In this document: positions 27,392-36,624 of the stretch, piece after piece
Numbering within the stretch: position 1 is the first letter of the stretch
Layout: each line of letters opens with the position of its first letter
NCBI GenBank assembly: GCA_027622555.1
Contig: JAQBYJ010000006.1
Span: forward strand, 1 to 64,000
Direction: 5' to 3'
Length of the DNA: 64,000 nt
Origin: Verrucomicrobiota bacterium
GTDB taxonomy: Bacteria; Verrucomicrobiota; Verrucomicrobiia; Opitutales; UBA2995
The notes under the pieces: model-generated
Seen by the model: only the letters and a program-made list of their open reading frames with translations
Database searches by the model: none
What the model was told of the DNA's origin: nothing
Translations under genes and position numbers: made by a program

Positions 27392-29122
27392 ATGATTACA
27401 CTTATCCGACCTCCAGCTATAGATGTCCTTCGATTTGCGACAACATCCGTAAGCCCACCCATCGGTCTGGCCTACGTCGCTGGATCACTTGAAGCTGCCG
27501 GACACACCGTAAAGATTGTTGATGCAGTAGCTGCAGATCCGACGCAAACGACTCGAGCCTATAAAGGATTCCTCATGGGCCTTAAAATCGAGGAAATGAC
27601 TGAACGCATTGATGAAGCCACAAAACTCATCGGGATAAGTACCATTTTCACCCATGAATGGCCCATTGTGGTCCAGCTGGTCCGGCTAATTAGAAAAAAA
27701 TTTCCTGACGTACCCATTATGGTGGGAGGAGAGCACGTCTCATCGATGCCCGAATTTTGCTTACAATCCTCGGACGTTAACTTCGTCGTAATGGGAGAAG
27801 GTGAAGAAACCTGTGTTGAACTGGCAGAGGCTATTTTCTCTGGTAGTTCACATAAAGAAATCGCCGGTATTGCCTACCATGAAGGTGATTCGGTTATCAC
27901 AAATCCCAGACGACAGCGCAATGCCGCATTGGACGATATCCCACGACCGGCCTGGCATCTTTTTGATTTGGCCAGCTATCGGAAGCATGGCTTGATTGGT
28001 GGAATCGACACGGATGGGATCACCATTCCAATGCTCGCAACGCGCGGATGTCCGTACCAGTGTACCTATTGTTCCTCCCCGAATATGTGGACAACAAACT
28101 GGGTTGCGAGAACACCGTCCAAGGTTGTGGACGAAATGGAATATTACATACGCGAATTTGGAGCGTCCAATTTTCCGCTTCAAGATTTAACAGCCATCAT
28201 TCAGAAAGATTGGATCGTTGATTTCTGCCAATTGATAATCGACCGAAACTTGAATATTACCTGGCAGTTACCGACCGGAACACGAGCCGAGGCTATTGAT
28301 GATGAGGTGGCTGCGCTTCTGAAAAAGAGTGGAATGGTTAGTATGGCATATGCTCCAGAATCCGGATCGGACGAAACGCGCGAGCTCATTAAGAAAAGGA
28401 TTCACAAAGATAAACTCCTGAAAAGTATGGAGGCCGCGGTAAAGCACGATCTCCATGTGACCTGTTTTTTCGTCCTTGGGTTTCCACATGATACCCCGAA
28501 GCACTTTAAAGAATCGCTGTCTTTTGTGAGACAACTCGCAGAAACCGGATCGGAAGATATTGCGATAAGTTTTTATATGGCACTGCCGGGGACAGAGCTA
28601 TTTCGAAAACTCTACAATCAGGGAAGAATCAAATTCACGCGGGACTACTTCAGGCACATCCTCGATGCGCAGACTATGGCTCCGTCCAATCTCTATATGG
28701 ACGTAGGAAGCCGGGAGATGCTGAGCTATTGGAAACTACGGATATACTTTGAGTTTTATGGAGCAAAGTCTCACAAGAACACATTCCTCGGAGTTCTTAT
28801 CAGTGTATTCGGCGCCGTTCCTGGCATGTTTAAGAAGGTGCACGTATCCCGTATGGAAACGGCATTCAGAAATTTCCTGACGAACTGCGTTCGTATGTTC
28901 AAAGCGCAGTTTCGCCCGCGATGGATGCCGATGAAAGAAGAACTCGAGATGTTTGAACCTTGGCATGATCTATTTGCTTCAACCATGGATATAAAAGCGG
29001 CGGGAGCGCCCGAGTTGAAGGAAACGGGTAAGATTAATTTCATGAGTATATTGAAAAAGGAGCACGCACAACGAGTAGAGTATAAGAATGAGATTCGAAC
29101 GGAAGTAACCGCCGACACTTAA
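27392..29122 (+). CDS. B12-binding domain/radical SAM protein
   Basis: A 576-residue protein. Residues about 1-180 form a cobalamin-binding Rossmann-like domain (SVSPPIGLAYVAGSLEAAGH, GGEHVSSMP). The radical SAM domain begins at ATRGCPYQCTYCSSPN with the CxxxCxxC [4Fe-4S] cysteines near residue 220 and continues through AYAPESGSDETREL and CFFVLGFPHDT. The last 150 residues are unassigned and rich in aromatic and basic residues. Members methylate unreactive carbons or phosphinates, or act on lipids such as hopanoids and tetrapyrroles; no substrate can be chosen. A DUF971 gene follows after 23 bases. Confidence 0.88.
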   Translation: MITLIRPPAIDVLRFATTSVSPPIGLAYVAGSLEAAGHTVKIVDAVAADPTQTTRAYKGFLMGLKIEEMTERIDEATKLIGISTIFTHEWPIVVQLVRLIRKKFPDVPIMVGGEHVSSMPEFCLQSSDVNFVVMGEGEETCVELAEAIFSGSSHKEIAGIAYHEGDSVITNPRRQRNAALDDIPRPAWHLFDLASYRKHGLIGGIDTDGITIPMLATRGCPYQCTYCSSPNMWTTNWVARTPSKVVDEMEYYIREFGASNFPLQDLTAIIQKDWIVDFCQLIIDRNLNITWQLPTGTRAEAIDDEVAALLKKSGMVSMAYAPESGSDETRELIKKRIHKDKLLKSMEAAVKHDLHVTCFFVLGFPHDTPKHFKESLSFVRQLAETGSEDIAISFYMALPGTELFRKLYNQGRIKFTRDYFRHILDAQTMAPSNLYMDVGSREMLSYWKLRIYFEFYGAKSHKNTFLGVLISVFGAVPGMFKKVHVSRMETAFRNFLTNCVRMFKAQFRPRWMPMKEELEMFEPWHDLFASTMDIKAAGAPELKETGKINFMSILKKEHAQRVEYKNEIRTEVTADT

Positions 29123-29145
29123 TCTAAAAGAGGCCCTAACACCTT

Positions 29146-29460
29146 ATGAAAAGTCCTAAAGACGTTCAAATAATTGGACAGGAAATCGCTATCCTATGGC
29201 ATAATGGAGAGGAAGATTATTTCCCGATGGCATTTCTGCGCGAATTTTCACCGAGTGCCGAAAACATAGGCGAGATGGATATCCTGGGAAAAGTGCACGG
29301 AGGTAAGCCCGGTCACAAGTATCCAGGCGTAACGGTAACTGGCTGGGAATTCATGGGAAACTATGCCATTCGATTTGATTTTAGCGATGGGCACAACACT
29401 GGCCTGTTTTCATTCGATTACCTGACTACTCTCAGAGAACGGCAAAAGGACTGGTCTTAG
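29146..29460 (+). CDS. DUF971 (GBBH-like N-terminal domain) protein
   Basis: A 104-residue single-domain protein of the DUF971 family, the fold shared with the N-terminus of gamma-butyrobetaine hydroxylase. Visible family features are AILWHNGEEDYFPMAFLRE, the central GKPGHKYPGVTVTGWEFMGN, and the terminal FDFSDGHNTGLFSFDYL. Similar domains occur near iron-sulfur and ATP:Mrp genes, but here the neighbour is the radical SAM gene, which may be cotranscribed. Function is unknown. Confidence 0.85.
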   Translation: MKSPKDVQIIGQEIAILWHNGEEDYFPMAFLREFSPSAENIGEMDILGKVHGGKPGHKYPGVTVTGWEFMGNYAIRFDFSDGHNTGLFSFDYLTTLRERQKDWS

Positions 29461-29478
29461 TCCGCTTATGCAAGCGGA
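29461..29478 (+). terminator. small hairpin after DUF971 gene, possible weak terminator
   Basis: A 7-bp stem (TCCGCTT with AAGCGGA) directly after the DUF971 stop codon. Only a poor T-tract follows. It lies between converging DUF971 and lpxA. Confidence 0.35.
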
Positions 29479-29521
29479 TTGATATTGGGAACAGTTGGCA
29501 GCGAAAAAACGGGAACCCGCC

Positions 29522-30292
29522 TTAATACACGCCACGATCGCTACTTTCCATAAAGTCGAGAAAAACCTTAGCGCGTGGATGACTGGCATGATCCGAAGCC
29601 AATGTAGTTTCCATTGCCTGTTTTCGATTTAATCCTTCGCGGTAAAAAGTCTTATAGAGGAATTTCACCACAGAAAGATCTTCTTTGGTAAATCCATGAC
29701 GTTCGAGCCCGACTTTATTAAAGAATTTAACTTCCGGGTCACGTCCATCGATCAGCATGTACGGTGGCACGTCCTTCACCGTTTTCGACATACCACCCAC
29801 AAAACAATAATCACCAAAGCGGCAAAACTGATGACCCGCTGCTCCCCATGAGATGATGACGTGATTACCGACAACGCAGTGGCCAGCGAGGGCGTTTTGA
29901 CCACTCATAATGAGGAAGTCGCCAATAACGCAATCATGAGCAACATGTGCATAAGCGAGAAACACATTGTTATTTCCAATCTTCGTAAACTTACCGTCTT
30001 GAGTACCTCCGTGAATAGAAGTGAATTCTCGAAAGGTATTTTGATTGCCTACCTTTAATCCAGGCTTTCCGCCGTCGAATTTCAGATCCTGTGTTTTTGT
30101 GCCGATACAGGCATAGGGAAAAATCTCATTCTCCTCACCTAAAAAGGTATATCCTTCCACGGTAGCATGGTGATGAATAACGGTGTTTGGCCCAACAGTT
30201 ACTTCGGCGCCAACAAAGGCATAAGCGCCAATTTCAGCACTTTCATCTATTTTGGCTCCGGGTTCAATTATAGCCGTTGAATGAATACTCAT
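29522..30292 (-). CDS. lpxA: acyl-ACP--UDP-N-acetylglucosamine O-acyltransferase
   Basis: A 256-residue left-handed beta-helix acyltransferase, first step of lipid A synthesis: transfer of a 3-hydroxyacyl chain from ACP to the 3-OH of UDP-GlcNAc. Hexapeptide repeats run from IHSTAIIEPGAKIDESAEIG to about residue 190, with the catalytic His region in YAHVAHDCVIGD. The C-terminal helical domain is present and length equals the norm. It lies 11 bases after lpxC-fabZ, giving the operon lpxC/fabZ-lpxA seen in Bacteroidota and Verrucomicrobiota. Confidence 0.96.
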   Translation of the reverse strand: MSIHSTAIIEPGAKIDESAEIGAYAFVGAEVTVGPNTVIHHHATVEGYTFLGEENEIFPYACIGTKTQDLKFDGGKPGLKVGNQNTFREFTSIHGGTQDGKFTKIGNNNVFLAYAHVAHDCVIGDFLIMSGQNALAGHCVVGNHVIISWGAAGHQFCRFGDYCFVGGMSKTVKDVPPYMLIDGRDPEVKFFNKVGLERHGFTKEDLSVVKFLYKTFYREGLNRKQAMETTLASDHASHPRAKVFLDFMESSDRGVY

Positions 30293-30303
30293 GAAATGAA
30301 GTG

Positions 30304-31644
30304 TTAAGAATCTTCTTCTGCTACGAGTGCGAACATCATTTCCATAGAAGAGACTACGGCCCCGTTAACTTTGCAAGAAGCAGAAGCACTTCCAATTTTG
30401 TTAGCTCGGAGTTTTAAAATCTTTGCCTCGATCACCAGTTGATCTCCTGGAACAACTATTTTCCTGAGCTTCACTTTATCAGCACTAATAAAGAGAGGAA
30501 TCTTCCCTTCACCGCCACAACGTAAAAGCATCAGCACACCGGCAACCTGGGCCATGGCCTCGATTTGCAAAACTCCGGGCATGATTGGATTGCCCGGATA
30601 ATGACCCGTAAAATGAGGCTCGTTAACCGTTACGTTTTTAATGGCAGTCAACTCGGTAGTATCCGACTTAATTTCTATCACACGATCCACCATAAGGAAT
30701 GGATAACGATGAGGTAACAGATTCAGTAATTGTTGAATATCCAGCTCGGTTGCATCTGATATCACAACCGGTTTAGGGGCCTTTTTCTCAACCTTCTTTT
30801 TGGAAGCTTCAGACTCGGCAATCATTTTTTCATAAATGGCACGGGTCAGCTTGGCGTTCAAAGCGTGACCAGGAATGAGTCCAACAATATGCGCCTTGAT
30901 CGGCATCCCGAGGAGAAATATATCTCCAATAATATCCAGAATCTTGTGACGCACCATCTCGTCAGGAAAACGTAGAGGTTCTTTTGAGAGAATCTTGTCG
31001 CCCTTGATGACAACCGCACAATCCAAACTACCGCCTTTAATCTTCCCCATCTTCAGAAGCGGTTCGATCTCCTCGTAAATCGTGAAGGTCCGGGCCGAAG
31101 CAATCTGCGTTGCATACACGTCGGGATCGATGTCGATAGAGAGATGTTGGGTATGAACCGCCTTCTGGTCGGTGGAAGTGCAAGTGACCTTAAAGCCGTC
31201 GTAAGGCAAAGCTACCAATGAGCGATTACCATTGGTGACAGAAATAGGATCCTTGAGCACGTAAAACTCCCGTTCCTTGTCCTGTTCAACAGGCTCACCC
31301 TCGAGGACCATATTTAAATAGTGTTTAGCGGAGCCGTCAAAGACGGGAAGTTCATTTCCATCCACCTCAACCATCACATTATCCACACCCATTCCGTTGA
31401 GCACACTCAACAGGTGTTCTGTCATTTCAACTTTGGTGTAGCCATCCGAAATAGTTGTGCTGCGAATAACTTCCGAAACATTCTCGATGGATGCTTTCAC
31501 CTCTGGTTTACCGTACAGATCAACTCTACGAAAAACCACACCGTGATCCACAGGAGCAGGTTTGATAGTCAGGGTTACTTCCTCGCCGGTGTGAACGGCT
31601 TTTCCTTTCGCGGTCACTTCGCGCAGAATGGACCTTTGTTTCAT
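30304..31644 (-). CDS. lpxC: bifunctional UDP-3-O-acyl-GlcNAc deacetylase/3-hydroxyacyl-ACP dehydratase
   Basis: A 446-residue fusion. Residues 1 to about 280 are LpxC, the zinc deacetylase that commits to lipid A: zinc ligands in [16 protein letters not shown] and HKILDIIGD, plus the C-terminal [13 protein letters not shown] charged Lys-rich linker (about 283-298) leads to FabZ (residues about 300-446), the hot-dog dehydratase with [14 protein letters not shown] and the active-site His in [17 protein letters not shown]. The fusion joins acyl-chain supply to lipid A synthesis and is known in Bacteroidota, Chlorobiota and Verrucomicrobiota. An lpxA gene follows at once. Confidence 0.96.
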   Translation of the reverse strand: MKQRSILREVTAKGKAVHTGEEVTLTIKPAPVDHGVVFRRVDLYGKPEVKASIENVSEVIRSTTISDGYTKVEMTEHLLSVLNGMGVDNVMVEVDGNELPVFDGSAKHYLNMVLEGEPVEQDKEREFYVLKDPISVTNGNRSLVALPYDGFKVTCTSTDQKAVHTQHLSIDIDPDVYATQIASARTFTIYEEIEPLLKMGKIKGGSLDCAVVIKGDKILSKEPLRFPDEMVRHKILDIIGDIFLLGMPIKAHIVGLIPGHALNAKLTRAIYEKMIAESEASKKKVEKKAPKPVVISDATELDIQQLLNLLPHRYPFLMVDRVIEIKSDTTELTAIKNVTVNEPHFTGHYPGNPIMPGVLQIEAMAQVAGVLMLLRCGGEGKIPLFISADKVKLRKIVVPGDQLVIEAKILKLRANKIGSASASCKVNGAVVSSMEMMFALVAEEDS

Positions 31645-31755
31645 GGGGTGGTATCCTTATAATATAGAAAGAAAAGGAAAGCACCAATTTTGGCACTCCC
31701 AAGCGGTTGACAACATAGGAATCAAAATCTAGCAACCGACCCAAACTCCTATTTT

Positions 31756-32036
31756 ATGGCTTCACCTACCGACATCCGTAAAGGACGCGTCATCGATTAT
31801 AACGGCACGCCTCACCTTGTTTTAGACATGCTGTTCCGCACTCAAGGGCGCGGATCAGGTTGGACCCAGGTCACATTAAGGAATTTGAAAACCGGGAGTA
31901 GTTCCACCGTAAAAGTGCTGCCACTAAAGCTGCCACAACCGAATCCGGGTTGGTCCTACAAGTTCCTCTTTTCGTAAAAGTTGGAGACAGAATAAAGATC
32001 AATACTTCGGATAAATCCTACCAGGGCAGGGTTTAG
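31756..32036 (+). pseudogene. efp: elongation factor P gene with its middle deleted
   Basis: The N-terminal KOW-like domain of EF-P is readable from ATG 31756 for about 55 codons (DIRKGRVIDYNGTPHLVLDM, then [14 protein letters not shown]). After about 31911-31917 the frame changes and the sequence becomes the EF-P C-terminus, ending [19 protein letters not shown] and a TAG at 32034-32036. About 90-95 codons, including the whole central OB domain and part of domain III, are missing, and the two parts are one frame apart. As written only a 73-residue N-terminal piece would be made. In the loop that normally carries the modified lysine the tip residue is Arg (TQGRGSG). This is a real internal deletion or an assembly collapse. 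Confidence 0.88.
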
Positions 32037-32058
32037 ATTTAATTCAATTATCTCCAAC

Positions 32059-32090
32059 AAAAAACCGCATCTTTTCAGAAACGGTTTTTT
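32059..32090. terminator. bidirectional intrinsic terminator
   Basis: A 9-bp stem (32059-32067 with 32082-32090) with A-run and T-run arms, AAAAAACCG and CGGTTTTTT. It lies between the EF-P remnant and the converging phosphorylase gene. Confidence 0.78.
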
Positions 32091-32112
32091 GATAAATAGT
32101 TGCTTCCGCGAC

Positions 32113-33456
32113 CTAAGCTACGCGCTCGACTATGAGCTGCGGAGGATTCGGACGTTTGGGCGCGAGACGATATGCTTGTTTGAAGTATTCGAGCACGCTT
32201 TCCAATTTTGCTTCGTCATTGTAGTGAATCATCATCAACGGCTCTCCTTGTTTCACCTGGGTACCGACCTTCTTGATTTCAGAAACGCCCACAGCAGGAT
32301 CAACATGCTTCTTTCGCCCATCGCGGTTGGCACCGAGAAGCTGAACTCCACGAGCAATCATACCGGCATTGATAGTGTGAACATAACCACGCTTCGGTGC
32401 AGGTAGTTTGCGAATATGTTTCGCAACAGGAAATTTATCCGGATTGTCAATGTAGCTTGAATCTCCGCCTTGGGCTTCAATCAACTCTTTGAATTTGGCA
32501 AGTGCCGACCCATCTTTCAGATGTCGTAGCACCGTTTGTTTAGCAGATAGAGTAGATCCCGCCACACCAGCTAAGCGAACTATCTCCATACCTAGCTTAA
32601 GAACGAGCTCCTTCAAATCCTCAGGACCTTCTCCTTTAAGTAATTCCACCGCTTCACGAATTTCGAGGGCTGTTCCTACCGTATCGCCGAGTGGCTGATT
32701 CATATCGGTAACAAGAGCCACGCAGCGACGCTTTAATGAGCGACCTACGCGGGTAATGGATCGGGCTAATTGCCTCGCCTGTTCAACATCCTTAATGAAA
32801 GATCCGTTCCCCCACTTCACATCAACCACCAATCCTTCCGCACCTTCTGCGAGTTTTTTACTGAGGACACTGCCGGTAATGAGCGGTAAACTAGGGATTG
32901 TCGCCGTATTTTGACGCAAACGGTAAAGAGCTCCATCAACTGGAGCAATTTCAGGGCTTTGTTCAACAATGCAGCAACCAGTTGTCTTTAACTGATCAAC
33001 AAACTGTTTTAGACTCATACGACCACTGAATCCAGGAATAGCATCAAGCTTGTCCAAGCTGCTGATTAGGAATTCTTCATCCTGACCAACCATCATCGGC
33101 ATTATAACTCCACAAGAAACAGCCAGGGGAGGCAACACCAATGAAGTCTTGTCTCCTACTCCACCGGTAGAGTACTTATCAATCTTGGGACGTGAGATCT
33201 GTGAAAGATCAACGACTTCCCCAGAAAGCATCATCTCCTCAGCCAAAGTAGCTGTTTCCTGAGCGGACATGCCCTGGAAATAGATAGCCATAGCTAAAGC
33301 GGCCATTTGATATTCAGGCATTTCCTTATCGAGCAAGGAATCTACAATATATCGAATTTCTTCTGGGGAGAATTCACCACCATCGCGCTTTTTCTCTACT
33401 AGGTAGGAGTAAGACGGCTTTATGAATTTCTTGGGTACAAGTATCTTTTTTCTCAT
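32113..33456 (-). CDS. thymidine/pyrimidine-nucleoside phosphorylase family protein, atypical phosphate loop
   Basis: A 447-residue protein of the DeoA/Pdp family, normally catalysing phosphorolysis of thymidine or uridine to base and (deoxy)ribose-1-phosphate. Order and length fit: helical domain, STGGVGDKTSLVL glycine loop, base-binding Arg in LYRLRQNTATIPSL, Ser and Lys in LITGSVLSKKLAEG, and the C-terminal PYNP domain. The usual SGRGLGHTGGTLDKLE loop reads VGQDEEFLISSLDKLD, so by alignment to the E. coli enzyme Ser113 is Val, Arg115 is Gln, His119 is Phe and Thr123 is Ser, and KHSTGG is KYSTGG. The phosphate and sugar environment is therefore changed. Either a lineage-specific active form or a different activity is possible. 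Confidence 0.82.
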   Translation of the reverse strand: MRKKILVPKKFIKPSYSYLVEKKRDGGEFSPEEIRYIVDSLLDKEMPEYQMAALAMAIYFQGMSAQETATLAEEMMLSGEVVDLSQISRPKIDKYSTGGVGDKTSLVLPPLAVSCGVIMPMMVGQDEEFLISSLDKLDAIPGFSGRMSLKQFVDQLKTTGCCIVEQSPEIAPVDGALYRLRQNTATIPSLPLITGSVLSKKLAEGAEGLVVDVKWGNGSFIKDVEQARQLARSITRVGRSLKRRCVALVTDMNQPLGDTVGTALEIREAVELLKGEGPEDLKELVLKLGMEIVRLAGVAGSTLSAKQTVLRHLKDGSALAKFKELIEAQGGDSSYIDNPDKFPVAKHIRKLPAPKRGYVHTINAGMIARGVQLLGANRDGRKKHVDPAVGVSEIKKVGTQVKQGEPLMMIHYNDEAKLESVLEYFKQAYRLAPKRPNPPQLIVERVA

Positions 33457-33643
33457 AAAATTAATAGACCAGCATGGACGGTCTCGGCGGCCAAAATTGC
33501 AAAGGTTTAAGTAGTAGGTAATTAGGTCCTCTTTGTCGAGCTTATTCTACGAAGGAGGTAATCTTTAAACATACTCCCGATAAGCCAATTGAGCAAAAAA
33601 TCTAATCTTGCAGTTTCAAAACGACCTCCCATTGGTTTGTGGG

Positions 33644-35407
33644 ATGACGATATGGTTCGACATTGCTAGAGGCCTTGAAGAAACATTAGGAGGTACAGCA
33701 ACTACACTTCCTGATTTTGATGGAAACTTTTCTCCGGAAGTCCGCCAGGCCGATCCAAGATTTGGAGACTACCAAGCCAATGGCGTATTACCTTTTGCCA
33801 AGCGCAACCAGAAAAATCCAAGAGCACTTGCGGAAACACTCATAGACGCACTTCTTGCATCCGGATGCTTCGATCCAGATATGATTGAATTAAGCGTAGC
33901 AGGGCCTGGCTTCATTAATTTTAAACTGAGTCCTCGATTTCATTTCGAATGGTTAACGAAGTTCAGAACGGCTGACGATTTGAGGAACGCTGCAGCCCTC
34001 CGACTCAAAGGTAACAAAATCATTATTGATTACGGTTCACCTAATTCGGCAAAGCAGATGCATGTAGGGCACCTCAGATCCACGGTCATTGGTGAAGCCA
34101 TTAAGCGATTACTGGTATACTTCGGAGCGGACGTAATTGGAGACAACCATATCGGTGACTGGGGCACTGCCTTCGGCAAGTTGATCCTTGCCATAAAACG
34201 AAAGGGCTTCGATTTACAATCTCAGCACGAGGATCCTTTGGCTGAACTAGAAGCACTTTATAAATGGGGAAACAAGGTCACAGACGAAGATCCAGAAGCT
34301 CTTATCGAAGCACGTGAGGAGCTTGTTAAACTCCAAGAAGGCGATGCCAAAAACGTCGCTATGTGGGAAGCGATCAATCGAATCAGCAGTCTCGGTTTCC
34401 ACAAAATTTATGATCGGCTCGGCATTGATTTCGATTACGAGTTGGGTGAAAGCTTTTACCGTGACAAAGTTCAGCGCGTTTATGATGAACTCGAGGAAAC
34501 AGGAGTTGGTGAAAAAAGCGAAGGTGCCTGGGTGGTGTTCTTTCCCGAACATAATCGTTTCAAAAACCAGCCTTTTCTTTATCGGAAATCGGACGGCGCT
34601 AGTAACTACGCAAGCACTGACCTTGCTACCGTTCTCTACCGTCTCGAAATATTCAATGCGGCTCAAATCATCTACGTTACTGACGACCGCCAAAGGGACC
34701 ATTTCCAACAACTCTTCTTAACCATTGAAGAGTGGTTTGAAGCCAAAGAATACAAAATCCCCGAACTTCACCACGTATATTTCGGGACTATTCTTGGTGA
34801 AGATCGTAAACCAATAAAATCGAGAAGCGGAACTCCGGTTCTATTAAACGATCTTCTTAATGAGGCCGTCGAACGCTCGCGGGAAACAGTCGAAGAAAAA
34901 AGTCCGGATTTTTCGGAAAATGAAAAAAATGAGATTGCCGAAACCGTTGGCATTGCTGCCGTGCGATATGCGGATCTGATGCAAAATCGGTCAACGGACT
35001 ACATTTTTTCCTGGGATAAAATGCTGAGCATGGATGGCAACACAGCGCCCTATATGCTATATGCAATCGCGCGAATAAAAAGTATTTTTAGAAAAACCGG
35101 GGTAGCTGAGAATGCGGAACTAACCGAAGCCAACCTTCTTGAAACCACCACAGAAATTGCCTTGGCGAGAAAGCTATCCGGATTTCCATTTGTATTGGAT
35201 CAGGCGTTGATTGATTTAAGACCCCATCACCTGTGTACCTACTTGTACGAACTCGCTGGCGCATATAGTTCCTTTTACAGTGCCGATAAAGTAAACGTAG
35301 AAGATCCGGGTACTCGTGATCGCCGCCTCATGCTTTGCCAACGCACTTTACTTATTCTTGAAACGGGTTTGGCCCTTTTAGGGATCGGGACTTTGGAAAA
35401 GATGTAG
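33644..35407 (+). CDS. argS: arginyl-tRNA synthetase
   Basis: A class I synthetase of 587 residues that charges tRNA-Arg. The N-terminal tRNA-binding domain (PRFGDYQANGVLPFAKRN) is followed by the HIGH motif in KQMHVGHLRSTVIGEAI, the catalytic domain (FVYRKSDGASNYASTDLA region), and the C-terminal anticodon-binding domain (NTAPYMLYAIARIKSIFRK). The longest frame uses TTG at 33608, but ATG 33644 places the start at the usual distance from the first domain. A consensus Shine-Dalgarno at 33552-33558 is far upstream of both and serves no visible start codon. Confidence 0.94.
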   Translation: MTIWFDIARGLEETLGGTATTLPDFDGNFSPEVRQADPRFGDYQANGVLPFAKRNQKNPRALAETLIDALLASGCFDPDMIELSVAGPGFINFKLSPRFHFEWLTKFRTADDLRNAAALRLKGNKIIIDYGSPNSAKQMHVGHLRSTVIGEAIKRLLVYFGADVIGDNHIGDWGTAFGKLILAIKRKGFDLQSQHEDPLAELEALYKWGNKVTDEDPEALIEAREELVKLQEGDAKNVAMWEAINRISSLGFHKIYDRLGIDFDYELGESFYRDKVQRVYDELEETGVGEKSEGAWVVFFPEHNRFKNQPFLYRKSDGASNYASTDLATVLYRLEIFNAAQIIYVTDDRQRDHFQQLFLTIEEWFEAKEYKIPELHHVYFGTILGEDRKPIKSRSGTPVLLNDLLNEAVERSRETVEEKSPDFSENEKNEIAETVGIAAVRYADLMQNRSTDYIFSWDKMLSMDGNTAPYMLYAIARIKSIFRKTGVAENAELTEANLLETTTEIALARKLSGFPFVLDQALIDLRPHHLCTYLYELAGAYSSFYSADKVNVEDPGTRDRRLMLCQRTLLILETGLALLGIGTLEKM

Positions 35408-35409
35408 GG

Positions 35410-35440
35410 TTTTCAATTCATCCGACGAATAAATTGAAAA
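35410..35440. terminator. possible bidirectional terminator
   Basis: A 9-bp AT-rich stem (TTTTCAATT with AATTGAAAA) and 13-nt loop between converging argS and the M24 peptidase. Low GC makes it weak. Confidence 0.45.
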
Positions 35441-35445
35441 CATGC

Positions 35446-36594
35446 CTAGGCGAACTCCCACTGATATGGAGCCCTGGAAAGCATTTCACACCCAGTTTTT
35501 GTAAGCCAAACCACATCCTCAATCCGACATCCACCCAAGCCTGGATAATACAAACCTGGCTCAATTGTTAAAACAAATCCCGGTTTCAACGTAAGTTTAT
35601 TGGCTCCTATACGTAAGGGTTCGTGAAGCTCCAAGCCAAGACCATGTCCGGTACCGTGGAAGAACCCAGTCGGAACTCCATTTACCCGCTCTGTTTTAAA
35701 ACCTGCATCTCTGAATAGTTTGTTTATAGCTTCATGAACTTTATTGCCCTGGATGCCTCCTTTTATCATCGAGATCCCAAGCTTATGTGCGGCACGAACC
35801 GTCTTAACCAACTTTCTTTGGGCATCGGATGCCTTCCCTTTCAGGAAGGTCCTGGTCATATCACCAAAATAACCGTGTTTCTTCATTCGGGGAAAGATGT
35901 CCACAATGATTAGTTCATTCGCCTTGAGAGAACCAGAACCTCCACAGTGAGGATCACAAGCTTGGTCTCCTCCCGCAACAATAGTGTGTAATGCAACGCC
36001 CCCCATTCGCAAACAGACGAATTCGATTTCTTCACGTAAACGTTCGCTGGTAAGTTTTTTGCCTTCGAAATAAATAAAGCCATTGCGGATCTGGGAAGCT
36101 TGAAGAATTTTCTTAACCACCCTGAACCCAGCAGCAGAGCAACGGTTTCCTTCTCGAATCAATTCAGCTTCAAGGGCTGACTTTTCAAGTCGTTTAGGAA
36201 ACAGAGCACCTTCAATCACTTGGAAATCAAAATTATGTCGATGCAATCCCTCAGAAATCCAAACAGGAAAATTCTGCGGGACTCGGAATAGATCGATGTG
36301 GTAAACATTGGCTAGCCAGGTAATTTGATCAACAACCGTTGCTGCACTTTTACCAAGCCACTCTTTAGCCGAACGCTCAACAGCCACCATCGATAATACG
36401 TCGGTTAACTGAGATTCATTTTTGGCACGGTTTATTTCAAGCTCACTAAATATGCCGATTTTTTTTCGACCGATTTTCAAACTCAGAAAACGATCAGGGA
36501 CGAAGAAACCAGCAAGCCATTTTTGATCTGGATCTTGCTCAGTGTCTGCATAATTACAATCGGCAACAATTCGGTGTTTTTTGCTTTTTACCAT
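35446..36594 (-). CDS. M24-family Xaa-Pro aminopeptidase
   Basis: A 382-residue metallopeptidase of the creatinase/aminopeptidase P type. The C-terminal pita-bread domain shows all five metal ligands: Asp in IVDIFPR, Asp in GDMTRTF, His in GTGHGLGLELHEP, Glu in TIEPGLYYPG and Glu in CRIEDVV. The N-terminal domain (about 1-150) matches the usual non-catalytic half. It removes N-terminal residues preceding proline; the exact specificity cannot be read. Its 5' end overlaps the upstream open frame of the divergent DUF192 gene, but not with the start chosen there. Confidence 0.88.
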   Translation of the reverse strand: MVKSKKHRIVADCNYADTEQDPDQKWLAGFFVPDRFLSLKIGRKKIGIFSELEINRAKNESQLTDVLSMVAVERSAKEWLGKSAATVVDQITWLANVYHIDLFRVPQNFPVWISEGLHRHNFDFQVIEGALFPKRLEKSALEAELIREGNRCSAAGFRVVKKILQASQIRNGFIYFEGKKLTSERLREEIEFVCLRMGGVALHTIVAGGDQACDPHCGGSGSLKANELIIVDIFPRMKKHGYFGDMTRTFLKGKASDAQRKLVKTVRAAHKLGISMIKGGIQGNKVHEAINKLFRDAGFKTERVNGVPTGFFHGTGHGLGLELHEPLRIGANKLTLKPGFVLTIEPGLYYPGLGGCRIEDVVWLTKTGCEMLSRAPYQWEFA

Positions 36595-36624
36595 GAAGCA
36601 ACACCATTTAACTCCTTTGGAATA

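Noticed and set aside
31905-31925. Programmed frameshift in efp
   Set aside because: A frame change alone would not supply the roughly 90 missing codons of the central domain.
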